From Loripinus fragilis (lineage: Eukaryota; Mollusca; Bivalvia; Lucinida; Lucinidae), in contig OZ026531.1 in assembly GCA_964019695.1 (NCBI GenBank), positions 12,552,593 through 12,616,592 of the forward strand: a stretch of 64,000 nucleotides of DNA, in the 5' to 3' direction. A program made the position numbers and the translations under genes. The notes beneath the pieces were generated by a model. The model had not been told where the DNA came from. It ran no database searches and was given only the letters and a program-made list of their open reading frames with translations. Shown here in pieces: positions 45,334-55,369 of the stretch. Each line of letters starts with the position of its first letter. Within the stretch, counting starts at the first letter, position 1.

Positions 45334-45578
45334 GGGCCTTGTCGCGAGAAAACCTGTCTTCGGGGTTTCCGACAAAGCAAGATTCAAACAAGTCTCCTCA
45401 GCTTTAGGGACTAGCTAGAAAATTGAAATTTCGCTTGTAGCAAGTTTAGACATGACACTTTCATAAAAGTGGATGACAAAGGCACTGATCAGTCTGCGGG
45501 GATGCGCAGGCTGGTATGCGCCTTTGTTGTTTGCAAACCCCCGGAGACAGGTTTTCTCGCGTAGGGTCTCAAATGGCA
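45334..45578. mobile_element. GTCGCGAGAAAACC-type MITE, copy 2
   Basis: CCTTGTCGCGAGAAAACCTG at the left and GACAGGTTTTCTCGCGTAGG at the right are clear inverted ends. The interior matches the copy at 39666 (CAAGTCTCCTCAGCTTTAGG, AAAGGCACTGATCAGTCTGC). Confidence 0.82.
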
Positions 45579-45635
45579 TATATTAACTAAAAGGGCTCAT
45601 TTACCAAATTGTTATTGCACATTGTTACTTGGGTC

Positions 45636-46052
45636 AGGGATTTTCTCACCTTTCTGAAGTCGAGGTCAGGGACTGTTAAATTTGGGATAAAAAGCATTTT
45701 AGATGTAAAAATTGGGAAAATTGGAGGCAGTCTGAAAGAACTGGACCGCCATTTTAAATGGATTAATAACCATATGAAATTAGCAGCTGTAACATATTTG
45801 TTGCTTTAATTACCCATCATAAAACCTCATGAATATTTGCATAAAAATGTGAATGAAAACATCGTTTTCATTCACTTTTTTTGCAAACTTTCATGCATCT
45901 GTATCTTTGCAGTTTTTGTTCCCATTTTCATGAAAATTTCACCAAACTGTGGAACTATGAAATTGGGAATGATATACACCATTTTGCACAATTTTGAATT
46001 GGGAAAGGGCCGATATTGGGCCCCACATCAGGCCTAGGAAAATCCCTGTGCA
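45636..46052. mobile_element. AGGGATTTTCC-type MITE, copy 3
   Basis: CAGGGATTTTCTCACCTTTC and CAGGCCTAGGAAAATCCCTG as inverted ends; interior GAACTGGACCGCCATTTTAA. A short left-end fragment of the same element lies at about 45208-45240. Confidence 0.78.
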
Positions 46053-46514
46053 TTTTCTGTACAGCATTGTTGTTCCCGGAATTCACAACACTTGTCTGCT
46101 CTGCTTTCTCTTCTGCTCATGTAATTAGTGGTAGCCTATAATTTGGACCCAGTTCTGACGGCTCCCTTAGGAGCAGAGCAGTCTGATCAGGATTGATAGT
46201 GTTTGCTTCTGTGATAAAATTAGCCTGGAGTGCATTTGAATATATGCAGCAGACATGATAATCAGGCGATGTTTTCTGGACCAAAATAAATATGGCTTGT
46301 TTGATCGTTTGTCAGTCCTCTTTTGTGACGCTCTAACTTAGTCATTTATATCCTGATTTCTTCTAAATTTCATAAAGATTACTTTAATCAAACTCTCATT
46401 TAAGTTTGAATACAGGTTTTATCCCACAAACCATAACCAAGATGGCTGCCAGAATGGTCACCACCTTTCCGTTTGCTTTTGTGGACATTCTTAACTAAAT
46501 TCTCTGTCACCTGG

Positions 46515-46650
46515 GCATGAGTACCGGTTAATCACTTAGTCTAAGCTTGCCCAAGAAAAGTGTGGTTTGGTTGGTTGACCGTCTCGTCTCGACATGACCA
46601 TAGCTGTTGACTGGGACGTTATACCACAAACCAAACAAGCAAAAAAACTA
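46515..46650 (+). mobile_element. SINE family A, 3' fragment
   Basis: AGTACCGGTTAATCACTTAG, CAAGCTTGCCCAAGAAAAGT, GACCATAGCTGTTGACTGGG and an AAACCAAACAAGC tail correspond to the SINE A 3' half. Confidence 0.7.
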
Positions 46651-47045
46651 ATGCTTGTATTAATTTAATTAATCTCTTGCACAAGTTTAAGTATGGGTTT
46701 TGTCCAATGAACCCTACTAATAGCCACCAAAATGGCCATCTCCTGTCTGTTGGCACTTGTGGTCACAATAACAATATTTAATGTGTATTATTGTAACTTT
46801 TCACTGTATGGCATTATTTGGGGTGCTATGTCAGAGTTTTAAAGTTCTAGTTTCAATTATACTCATGCTAAAAAAAGACCACCCTAAGCATTGTATAATA
46901 CGGTAATGTAATGGTTAGTTTCGGGGCAAACTTACAGGCCAACGCTATGTGGATGAAGTCCAGTTCAAGTCCTTCATCGATATGTCCTGTTGATCTATTG
47001 GACTGTTGGAAACAGTTTTCTCTTCCAGTAAGACAATGCCCAACC

Positions 47046-47068
47046 NNNNNNNNNNNNNNNNNNNNNNN
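47046..47068. other. Assembly gap (23 N)
   Basis: Twenty-three consecutive N. The true length is unknown. HECTD1 exons after 43588 could be missing here or lie beyond the window. Confidence 0.99.
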
Positions 47069-47644
47069 TCTTTCTTTAAACGTGGATCATAGGATGTACA
47101 TTGCAGACTTTGCATAGACCATTGACTTCTTGGTTCCTGTGTTAAGGACTTATAAATCAGCGTCAAACCTATCTGAACAGTTTTTAAACTTGGTCACACA
47201 CACACACAAACACCAGTCCTGCACTCCATTCTACTTTAGCTACTCCAAAATCTGACTCCACTCCACTCCAATACTCCGCTCCAAGACTACACTCCATAGA
47301 ATACATGATTTAATGAGCAAAGAGCAAGTACTTTTCCCACTCCAAATTTGACTCCACTCCAAAGAATACATGATTTTATCCCCAGTCCCAAGGCTGTGGG
47401 GCTGGAGTGTGTGCCCCTCCCCCCTATTTTACATTCAGTTGTTGCTTCCAAATCCCATATAGTCTACTGAAGTAGTTGCAAAGCTAATAAGTAATAGCTG
47501 TGCCTCTATCCCCGACTAGACTCAGAGAAATTAAAAAGAGAGCCCCAGCCTCTAGGCTGCTGCCGTGCTGGGCCTATGTTACTGGGTTGGGGATGAATGA
47601 AAAAGTACAAACTACAGAGGAACCTATGCCCAATTTTTTCTTAG
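47069..47644. other. Non-coding stretch with CTCC-rich repeats
   Basis: CACA run at 47197-47212, then several CTCCACTCC/ACTCCAAAAT words (47215-47375) and two copies of GAATACATGATTT. No gene seen. Confidence 0.6.
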
Positions 47645-47804
47645 TGTAAGGTACCTGGTTTTTCATAAAGCTCAAACTTGGCAACTGAAGAGCAATGAAC
47701 CGTTTGATCTGTTTATTGGCTCAATGTTTATACACAACAGATAAGCGGGTACCAGTCCATTGGTTTTGGTTGGTGGAGTGATTTTGTATCACGTGACATT
47801 GACT

Positions 47805-47812
47805 ATAAAAGC
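47805..47812 (+). promoter_or_regulatory. TATA box in LTR-like region
   Basis: TATAAAAG, with CACGTG at 47791-47796 upstream and GC-richer sequence downstream, about 900 bp before the gag frame (about 500 bp once the inserted element is removed). It is consistent with an LTR promoter. Confidence 0.5.
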
Positions 47813-48031
47813 CGAAAACACTGTCTGAGCTAGGTCAGTTTGAAGAAGATATCAACAATGTCAAAGAAACATCTCTGAAAGCATTATTTTGTAGGGTTAC
47901 TATTTCCTGAATAAGGAACAAATAGATACATACTAAATACGTTGTCCGCAGAGTTTAGAGAGACCATTGAAACCCTCTGATACCTGTTTACCTGTTGCCT
48001 GGTTACCTTATGATTGATTTCATGGTGTGCC

Positions 48032-48424
48032 CAGGGACCAAGCTGGCCCAGAATTTTAGGGAGAAGTGACCCTGCAGGAAAATTAGGGAGAAGTGACAGT
48101 CAGATAGGGAGAAGTTATAGCGCAAAATTACGGCATTTTCTGTCAATTTAGAAGCATATTAGCCATTACACATACTATTGCCATTTAATGGAAGGAGAAA
48201 CACGATGCAGTGGTAGTAGATTGTCTGATAATGTCACCATAGCTTGCATCTGTGTGGTGACAGAATGAAAATGAGTCTCCCTAAAAAAAAAAAAAAAAAA
48301 AAAAATTTTTTTTTTTTTTTTTTTTTTAAGGGAGACTCCCACTTCTCCCTGGGTCCCATTTAGGGCGAAATTTCGGCCCATAGGGCGACTATTTCGCCCT
48401 AGTCGCCCCCTAGCTTGGTCCCTG
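48032..48424. mobile_element. hAT-like MITE with exact TSD
   Basis: Ends CAGGGACCAAGCT and AGCTTGGTCCCTG are a 13 bp perfect inverted repeat, flanked by TGTGCC on both sides (48026-48031 and 48425-48430). The interior is itself largely palindromic: GGGAGAAGTGAC and GTCTCCCT on one side, AGGGAGACTCCC and ACTTCTCCCTGGG on the other, meeting at a central A-run followed by a T-run (about 48283-48327). No ORF. Confidence 0.85.
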
Positions 48425-48708
48425 TGTGCCAACAGTTAATCATGCTGCGTTGCTGACATTCTTATTGTAATATATATTGACACAGTGCTTTAGTTCTTTA
48501 TCAATCAACTTTTGGGAGCAAGAAGCTCTGTCTTAATTGAGTATTAGCAGTAATTGATGATACACCGCTCGGACAAGCAGAGGTTTGTTACAACTTGGTT
48601 GCAGCGTCGGGATAAGATTCTTAAATCAGTTTTGCTTTGCTTGGTGTGCATTGTGTTTTGTGGTTCCACCTTGGTCATTGTGTATTGTGATTAAATTGTG
48701 CCTGAAAG

Positions 48709-50008
48709 ATGGCTAATTTAAGTGACACACTATTTAGGGACCCTTCTGCTAGAACGTCAGAAATTGGCTTTGCCAGCAACAAATTTAATGCATCACCTAC
48801 TTTGACTAGACAACGGTCGATAGTGAGACAGCTTGATGACTCATTTACTCATTTGGGAATAGGACAGCGACCCAGCGTTGGCTTGCATGAGAACGCTGAG
48901 GCTGAGAGAACTGACACAACGTTTTTCCTCATGTCAGAGCTACAGAAACTGTCAGATGAATTTAGGCAGAACAGAATGAGCGAAGTGCATAGGAATGAGG
49001 AAATAACGAAATTGATCACTGAATGTCGTACAAGAGATGAGCTCATACAGCAGAAAGATGCTGTGATAAATGTCACTTTTTTCTTCATTGAAGGAGCAAA
49101 TGTCTAGTGCGATATCGCCCAGAGCAGCATCTGGGGAAGGCTCCAAAACGTACTTAAAGCCTGCAAGTATGGCTCAGTATCCTGGTACCCTGCAGCATGA
49201 CACTTCTACTGAGTACAGGCCAGAAATGGCCTCATTCTCAAAGGAAGCGTTATTGGCAACAGCGAAGTATGTTGATATGGAGTTTGGCTTAAAACCTCAC
49301 AGTCTGGGAACAGAAGTGTCAGATGTGAAATCACATAGTCAACAGACTGAGACACAGAAAATAAAGTCTGTGACAGAGGTGGCCAGTGACTCTTCAAAAC
49401 AACCAGAGCAAGCGCATGACACAACGTCAAACACCCATACCACGTCAGCAGGCACTTCAGGTGTGAAGATGAAGCCAGCTACGTTTGATGGATCTACTTC
49501 ATGGCTAGATTACAAGACACACTTCGACATGTGCTCAGAATTGAATGGATGGAGTATAGTGCAAAAGGGACTTTATTTGGCAGTCAGATTGCGTGGACAT
49601 GCACAAGGTGTGCTTGGGAATATGCCAGCAGAAGACAGAAATAACTTTGAAAAACTGATCAAAGCCCTGTCTGAGAGATTTTCGCCAGAAAGTCAGACAG
49701 AATTGTATAGGGCTCAGTTAAAAGAAAGGCAATGGAAGCAGCATGGTGAAAATATTCCTGAGTTTGGACAGAGAATTTTGAGACTCACCACTCTTGCATA
49801 CCCTGATGCTAACACCAGTCTTATTGATACCTTGGCTATGGGGAATTTCATAGATTCCATTTCAGACTCAGAGATGGGTCTGAGTATACAGCAGACCCGA
49901 CCAAAAGTCTTCAATGAAGCTGTGAAGGTTGCTGTAGAGCTGGAAGCTTTTGATAAAGCTGAACGCCAGTGTCAAGGCAATAAGTATGTAAGAGGGACAT
50001 CATTATAG
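48709..50008 (+). pseudogene. Gypsy-like retrotransposon gag, one frameshift
   Basis: An N-terminal part of about 120 residues from MANLSDTLFRDPSARTSE includes a charged, coiled-coil-like stretch (LMSELQKLSDEFRQNRMSE). It breaks at about 49070, near a T-run, and continues in the +1 frame as MSLFSSLKEQMSSAISP. The second part holds a capsid-like region typical of Ty3/gypsy Gag: MKPATFDGSTSWLDYKTHFD, LYLAVRLRGHAQGVLGNMP, FEKLIKALSERFSPESQTEL, YRAQLKERQWKQHGENIPEF and TLAMGNFIDSISDSEMGLS. Joined it would be about 430 residues. There is no zinc knuckle, protease, RT or integrase downstream, so the copy lacks pol. Gag packages the element's RNA into virus-like particles. Confidence 0.82.
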
Positions 50009-50430
50009 TTAAGCCTGGACGTACAAATTTGTGTGAGTGTTGTCATAAGATGTTAGCTAGATGTCAGACTTACGCAGACACATGCGACGAGCCCACACGG
50101 TTGAGCCTAAGACACCTTCTGAGCCATCTGCAACAGTGTCTGTCTCCGCAGAAGAGTTAGGAGCAGGTGTTCTTGTGTATTAGTTTGGTTCTGATCCAGA
50201 TATTGAACTGGTAGCAGAGGTAGTAACACCTGAAATATTGGTTACTACTGCTGCTGATATTCCCAAAGTTAGGAAGCGTGCAAAGCCAGTCCTTATTGTG
50301 AGTGGCAAAAGGCTAGAATTGCCACATGAAAAGGTTGTAGCGCCAGATACTAAAAGGATGGCAAGTGTTCCAGTTGTACTAGCAGTAATTGATGATATAC
50401 CGCTTGGACACACAGAGGTTTGTTACATTA
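50009..50430 (+). pseudogene. Broken coding remnant with a C2H2 zinc finger
   Basis: Overlapping the gag stop, another frame reads IIVKPGRTNLCECCHKMLA. With a one-base shift it continues MSDLRRHMRRAHTVEPKTP. Together these form a canonical C-x2-C-x12-H-x4-H finger (about 50030-50098). The same downstream frame goes on through SAEELGAGVLVY, one TAG, then FGSDPDIELVAEVVTPEI, LVTTAADIPKVRKRAKPVLI and PVVLAVIDDIPLGHTEVCY. The long frame with only one shift and one stop suggests a recently dead gene segment. Function unknown; it may belong to the retroelement or be captured host sequence. Confidence 0.55.
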
Positions 50431-50810
50431 GGTGTGGGCTTTATTGTTTTTCCAGCATTTATTTTTTCAAATTTTAAGTCCTCCTCCCCCTCACAAGGGC
50501 TCTGCTGTTTTTCTGAACAACATTGGGCAAGACTCAGACTTGCATTGCAATTGAATTTGATGTGACCCCCCCCCCCCCCACACACACACACATGGGAATC
50601 TTACCAAAGCACCAAGAGGACGACAAGGGAATTTTAAACTAAAACTAATAGTTATGAACAACGTTTTTGAGTGTCTAACTTTACCTAAAATTGAGGATAT
50701 TCTCGGGACCCCGCTTCTGGTTAGCAACAGTCGTCAAGGCCGCTGAGTATGAAAATCATATTCTATCGATATTTCATTTTTTGCGTTTTCCCTCCAGATA
50801 ACCTTCAATA

Positions 50811-50905
50811 ATGGCAAATCATACTTTGTAGTAGGTTGCAACAATCATAACACGATGAAATACAAGAAAATACAGGGTTTTAGCTTCCCAAATAATAATG
50901 ACAAA
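50811..50905 (+). pseudogene. Degenerate THAP-domain fragment
   Basis: ATG at 50811 reads MANHTL then TAG. In the shifted frame the sequence continues VVGCNNHNTMKYKKIQGFSF then PNNNDKH. This looks like the start of a THAP zinc finger (C-x-x-G-C, then F-F-P) whose first cysteine codon was lost with a small deletion. A plausible splice acceptor (TTTTCCCTCCAG) lies 14 bases upstream of the ATG. The C-terminal C-x2-H pair is not found. THAP domains occur in P-element-type transposases and in host regulators. Confidence 0.4.
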
Positions 50906-51075
50906 CACTTAAAAATATCCATCTTTGCAGTCACTGTAGGCACTAAATGTCAACAGTTAAGCAACAAGGCAACAAAAGACCATTCATTTTCAGCTGTGAT
51001 ATGTTTATCGCGCATAGAAAATAAAGCATGCACGATTTATCTGAATAACAATAATAATAACTCAAAACATCCCGT

Positions 51076-51152
51076 CGTAGGTAGGTAGGTAGGTAGGTAG
51101 GTAGGTAGGTAGGCAGGTCGACAGAAAGACAGACAGACAGACAGACAGACAG
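51076..51152. repeat. GGTA then AGAC microsatellite
   Basis: About ten GTAG units followed by about eight AGAC units and GGCAGG. The ORFs through it are low-complexity artefacts. Confidence 0.95.
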
Positions 51153-51160
51153 GCAGGCAG

Positions 51161-51610
51161 GGTCCAAATTGTTTGAAAGGGTTATCAGCAGATGACAATG
51201 TCATGTAAAGGTTTAACACAAAGTTAAAATACATCGGTTCAACCTCAACTTGTCATAATCTCTAAAGTGTCAAACAGTTTGCACCCCTATCAGGTCCGGA
51301 CAGAATGTCCGGCCTGATCTGGGTCCAAATTGTTTGAATGGGTTGTCAGCAGATGACAATGTCATATTAAGGTTTAATGCAAAAATTTAAAAAAATCGGT
51401 TCAACTCCAACTTGTCTTAACCTCTAAAGTGTCAAACAGTTTGGACCTCGATGAGGCCTGAACAGAATGTTGGGCCTGATCTGGGTCCAAACTGTTTGTA
51501 TAGGTTATCAGCAGATGACATGTCAGGTAAAGTTTTAATGCAAAATGTAAAATACAATGGATTTGACCCAAAGTTGTCAGAACCCAAAGGCTTCTGAAGT
51601 GAAAAACAAT
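51161..51610. repeat. About three tandem units of roughly 160 bp
   Basis: Each unit has GGTCCAAATTGTTTGAAAGG-type sequence, TTATCAGCAGATGACAATGT and CTCTAAAGTGTCAAACAGTT, and a small palindrome around GGCCTGATCTGGGTCCAAA. Landmarks are at about 51161, 51322 and 51484. Confidence 0.85.
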
Positions 51611-51839
51611 TTGGATCCTGGTCAGGCCACTGTGGTTGTTTTCCCAGACACAGTGTATACATATAGGGATACCCAAGGAGGTTCAAAATTGACAATTTTT
51701 TTCTCATATCTAACTTTTGTGGCAGCAGGCAGTTGATCCAAATATTGCATGCGCCGATCCATAGGTGGCAGGGGGCCCGTACCCCCCTGAAAAAACACAA
51801 GTTATATGGGTTTCTATAGGGAATAAGCAATTGGACCCC

Positions 51840-52060
51840 TATCTCTCCCCCCCCTCCCCCCCCCCCCCCCCCCCCCCCGAAAAAGTTGGACCCCCCTGGA
51901 AAAAATGTTGGAGCCCCTCTGGAACCTTTGAGAAATATAATTTTCTTTGAAATAAACCATTGGCATTCTGTAAAATAAGTTGATGACTAAAAAAACGCTG
52001 TCAGAGATTTTTTATGACAGATGGGCCTGGACCCCCCCCCCCCCCTCCCTCATGACAAAA
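51840..52060. repeat. C-rich low-complexity pair
   Basis: Two long C runs (about 51847-51878 and 52031-52045) lie in a segment with repeated GGACCCCCC and TGGAAAAAATGTTGGAGCCC words. Run lengths of this kind are unreliable in assemblies. No gene. Confidence 0.7.
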
Positions 52061-52834
52061 ATTCCTGGATCGGCGCAGGTTTTGATACAAATATTGGGCT
52101 ATTGTTGCTTCACCTATGCTGGAGTGCCATAAAAATAATTGCTGGGGACTTTTCTTGAAAAGGATAGCTTTTATGACAGGCTGCATATTGTACCAATTAA
52201 AGGTGTTGAGTGTCAAACTTGGAGGTGTGATATGTCAGAATTCAGATTCAAAATAGCAATTTATCTATCTGAAACTTGATAATATCTCAAGGTATATGGA
52301 ATTTAAAGTCTGTTCTAATGTGTTAATAGTGACACTCATTTTTTTTTCATGTCTAAATGACGGCAAACCGATGGCCGTTCACCCCACCCACACCCGACTT
52401 TTTTCAAGAATTTGTGAAAAATCGGTGCTATTATAATCAAAATAATCGTGGCAGGACATGAGACAATGTTTTCTCTTCAAAATAAGCGCAGACTGGTGAA
52501 AAAATCGGAGAATTTGAATAAATACGGCCCATTTTTCTTCATTTTCCCATTACCCGTAATGTTAAAATTCACCGCTCACTACACCTCAGTACGTTTGTTT
52601 ACATGTGTCGCTAAGGCTGTGACCGCACAGCTGTCCCGAGAATAGAATATGGAAAAATGGGGCTTAAAATGGCTTGAAATGTATTCTCAGAGACATAGAT
52701 TTTAAAAATAATTAGAGAGGGGTTCACACCCCCCCCTAGCTTCAAGCCTTCAGTACCCCCCCCCCCCTTCCCAATAACCAAACACTTTGGGTCTAGCCCT
52801 GGGTAGATGCTGGGCCCAGGCCTATGTATGAAGA

Positions 52835-53150
52835 TATGCAGTGTCTCGGGGTCCGGTACCCGACCCATAGACTGCCCGGCTAGGGATCCGGTAATGGACC
52901 CCTAGACACTCATTCTAGGGTCCCGTCACGGACTCCGAGCCTCGCCTGTGAGGAGTGTCTCGGGGTCCGGTAGTTTGTGAAATAACTAAGTACTGACAAG
53001 TCTAGGGATACGGGTCCATACCTACACGTTTATGTATTAAAAGTTATTTTACCAGCAAAAACTTGTTTATACTCTCGGCATTTAAATAAACAATTGTCTT
53101 ATGTGTTGAAGTTTTCACTTTGCATCGTCCGCCATCTTTGATCCTCAAAG
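52835..53150 (+). repeat. Left arm of a large inverted-repeat block
   Basis: GAAGATATGCAGTGTCTCGG, GACACTCATTCTAGGGTCCC, GAGCCTCGCCTGTGAGGAGT, GACAAGTCTAGGGATACGGG and CGCCATCTTTGATCCTCAAA each reappear as reverse complements, in mirrored order, at 55370-56240. Identity is about 80-85% by eye. The arms bracket about 2.2 kb. Confidence 0.85.
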
Positions 53151-53570
53151 GGAAGCTAATATGTATTACACTTTCAAACAAGTATAAGCTTATACAAAAG
53201 GTATAAGATTTTTAACGGACAAGAGTAAAAAAAAAAATAACTGAATAATCTCTCTTACTTTATTCCTATTACTTTTATTTTCTTATCCTTATTTTTGAAT
53301 TTCAAAAGCCATGAATAAAGGTGTATAATGTCAGGGGGAACTTACTATTGCATCAGTGAATTGGCGCAGGGTTCTTTAATTGATGTTTTTCTCAGTGTTC
53401 TTATGCAGGTGCATTGTTCAATTGCTTTCATACTCTCTATAGTTGGTCACCGACAAGGATAATCCTAAAGGTGCAGTATGATTGTCTTCCATTAATCAGA
53501 ACAAGCAGTACAATTATACAACATTAACAACCAGATCATCCATGAAATATAATTGCAATATTTTTTTTAT

Positions 53571-54085
53571 TGAAAGACGTCTTTGTAGCAATCAATGTGG
53601 ACCCAGATCAGACTACTGTCCTAGGGGCAGTCTGATCTGGGTCCCAAATGTTTGCTTGTACAGCGAAAAGAGCCATTGACATTACTTTTACATGTGGCAG
53701 ATGACTTCAGCAGACGTCATTTTAGATGTATTATACGTAGATATCGTTCCCTACATGTATATGTCCTGCAAGTTTATTCCAAACCCGTCTATGTAGCAAA
53801 CAGTGTGGACCCAGATCAAACTGCTCTCCTGGGAGCAGTATGATCCGGGTCCACAATGTTTGCTTTTACAGCGAAAAGAGCCATTGACATTACATTTACA
53901 TGTTGCAGATGACTTCAGCAGACGTCATTTTAGATGTATTATACGTAGATATCATTCCCTATGTGTTCTGCTAGTTTATTCCAAACCTGTCTTTGTAGCA
54001 AACACTGTGGACCCAGATCAATCTGCTCTCCTAAGAGCAGTCTGATCCAGGTCCACAATGTTTGTCTGTACGGAGAAATTAGCCA
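53571..54085. repeat. About 2.5 tandem units of 204-217 bp with hairpins
   Basis: Each unit holds TGTGGACCCAGATCAGACT and its inverse AGTCTGATCTGGGTCC, then GAAAAGAGCCATTGACATTA, GATGACTTCAGCAGACGTCA and TTTATTCCAAACCCGTCT. It is related to the hairpins in the HECTD1 introns. Confidence 0.88.
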
Positions 54086-54456
54086 TTGACGTAAGCATAA
54101 GTTGCATTTCCCTTAATTTCGGAGTTGACGGTGTTTGTTAGATCTACATAGTTTGAGGCATCCGTATGAGTTGTTGTTTCCTGTTCCTGTGCCTCCATTG
54201 GCCCAGGATCTTGTGTCGAATCTGCTGTTTTTTTTCTAAAATTAGCGTCTGCTGGCGGATCCTGAGGCGCAGGCTCGCCTGAGCAATTCATGATCTTAAA
54301 GATTTAGCCTTTCATTTCTGATAGGTTTTCTTCATCGTTTAATGCAGTTTTCTTGAGAATGATGCTGGCCGCTGCCATGACATCCTCTGCCACGTATTTT
54401 TGCATTTCTTTACGTGTGACAAACAAGTGATTCTTGGACGTCTGTTGTGCTTGTTT
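54079..54456 (-). pseudogene. Unrecognised coding segment with one in-frame stop
   Basis: On the minus strand a frame opens after a stop at 54457-54459 and reads QTSKNHLFVTRKEMQKYVA, EDVMAAASIILKKTALNDE and ENLSEMKG, then TAA (54304-54306). It continues in the same frame through IFKIMNCSGEPAPQDPPADA, NFRKKTADSTQDPGPMEAQE and TTTHTDASNYVDLTNTVNSE to KGNATYAYVNG and a stop. It has a helix-like basic N-terminal half and a polar C-terminal half with two tyrosine motifs (NYVDL, YAYVN). Its composition looks protein-like rather than random. It sits between the arms of the inverted-repeat block. I do not recognise the family. It may be two neighbouring short frames or one gene broken by a nonsense change. 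Confidence 0.45.
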
Positions 54457-54680
54457 TTAGTTGCGAGGGGGGGATTTGGTGTTTGGGGTGTCAGATGTGT
54501 TTTTTCAGTTGTGTTTTTGTGGCGGCATTGATCTTCTTTAATTAATCTTTCATAGCTTGCCTTAATTAATTTTTTTCTTTGTCTTGTTTGCTTTCAAATT
54601 CTTCGCTAATAGGGCAGCCTCGATATGCTGCTTCATGTTCTAATGAGTGGCAATTCGCGCACATATATATAATATATAAT

Positions 54681-54797
54681 GGCTATCCATCCATCCATCC
54701 ATCCATCCATCCATCCATCCATCCATCCATCCATCCATCCATCCATCCATCCATCCATCTATCTATCTATCTATCTCTCTATCTATCTATCTATCTA

Positions 54798-54830
<33 letters not shown>
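54681..54830. repeat. ATCC then TATC microsatellite
   Basis: About 20 CATC/ATCC units followed by about 18 TATC units, 150 bases in all. The ORF across it is an artefact. Confidence 0.96.
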
Positions 54831-54831
<1 letters not shown>

Positions 54832-55369
54832 ACTTAAGTACAGGTAAGCTTATTTGACACTGCGCAATCATCTCACTCATCAGCTGCCAATGAGTAGTTA
54901 ATTGGTTTCTTTTATTGAAGATGAGAAGATAATTGCTGATGAGAAGATAATTGATTTGTAACAGGTGAATAATTTCCATTACTCATGGTTTGTTTAAAAA
55001 AAATGAGGATAAGGCCAAAACAAAAAAATTGTTTGGTTCGGGTAACCTGACCCTACCTAGGATTTTGGTCCCGACCCTAATTTTTTTTTCGCCCTTTAAA
55101 AAATTATTTAAAAAATCGCAGAAAATTGCGATACTGTTCGGTACAGTTAGCAATATGGATCGATACAGTTCGGTAGTACCGGAATAGTCGCTTCGGTCAT
55201 TTCGGGTAGATTGTATAACTGCGCATTTGCCACTTCCGGTTTCGCTTTCAATCACCCGATTTTTCGTGTTTTTTTCCTCCATTTCTGTGTTAAAGTATTG
55301 GATTATGTCACCGTTTTGCTGAATATCTTCAGGCCAAAATGTGAACACGCGGCAGAGCTCCGGACTCTC

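Larger units (their letters stand above)
47645..48592 (+). mobile_element. Possible 5' LTR of a gypsy-like element (interrupted)
   Basis: Lies directly upstream of the gag frame. It contains a TATA box (TATAAAAG, 47805-47812) with an E-box CACGTG 14 bases before it. It ends GTTTGTTACA at 48592, followed by ACTTGGTTGCAGCGTCGGG, which resembles a primer-binding site. The possible left end (TGTAAGG near 47645) is a guess. The hAT-like element at 48032-48424 interrupts it. A full matching 3' LTR is not present; only the last 50 bp recur at 50376-50420. Confidence 0.4.

Noticed and set aside
47830..48000. Independent host promoter at the TATA box
   Set aside because: The placement directly upstream of gag and a primer-binding-like site makes an LTR promoter more likely.
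54579..54857. 92-residue ORF with repeated HPSI and YLSI
   Set aside because: It translates the ATCC/TATC microsatellite.
54983..55348. 121-residue minus-strand ORF starting MFTFWPEDIQQNG
   Set aside because: It covers a dispersed-repeat-like segment (GACCCTACCTAGGATTTTGG) with T-runs. No domain was recognised and the plus strand is also open.
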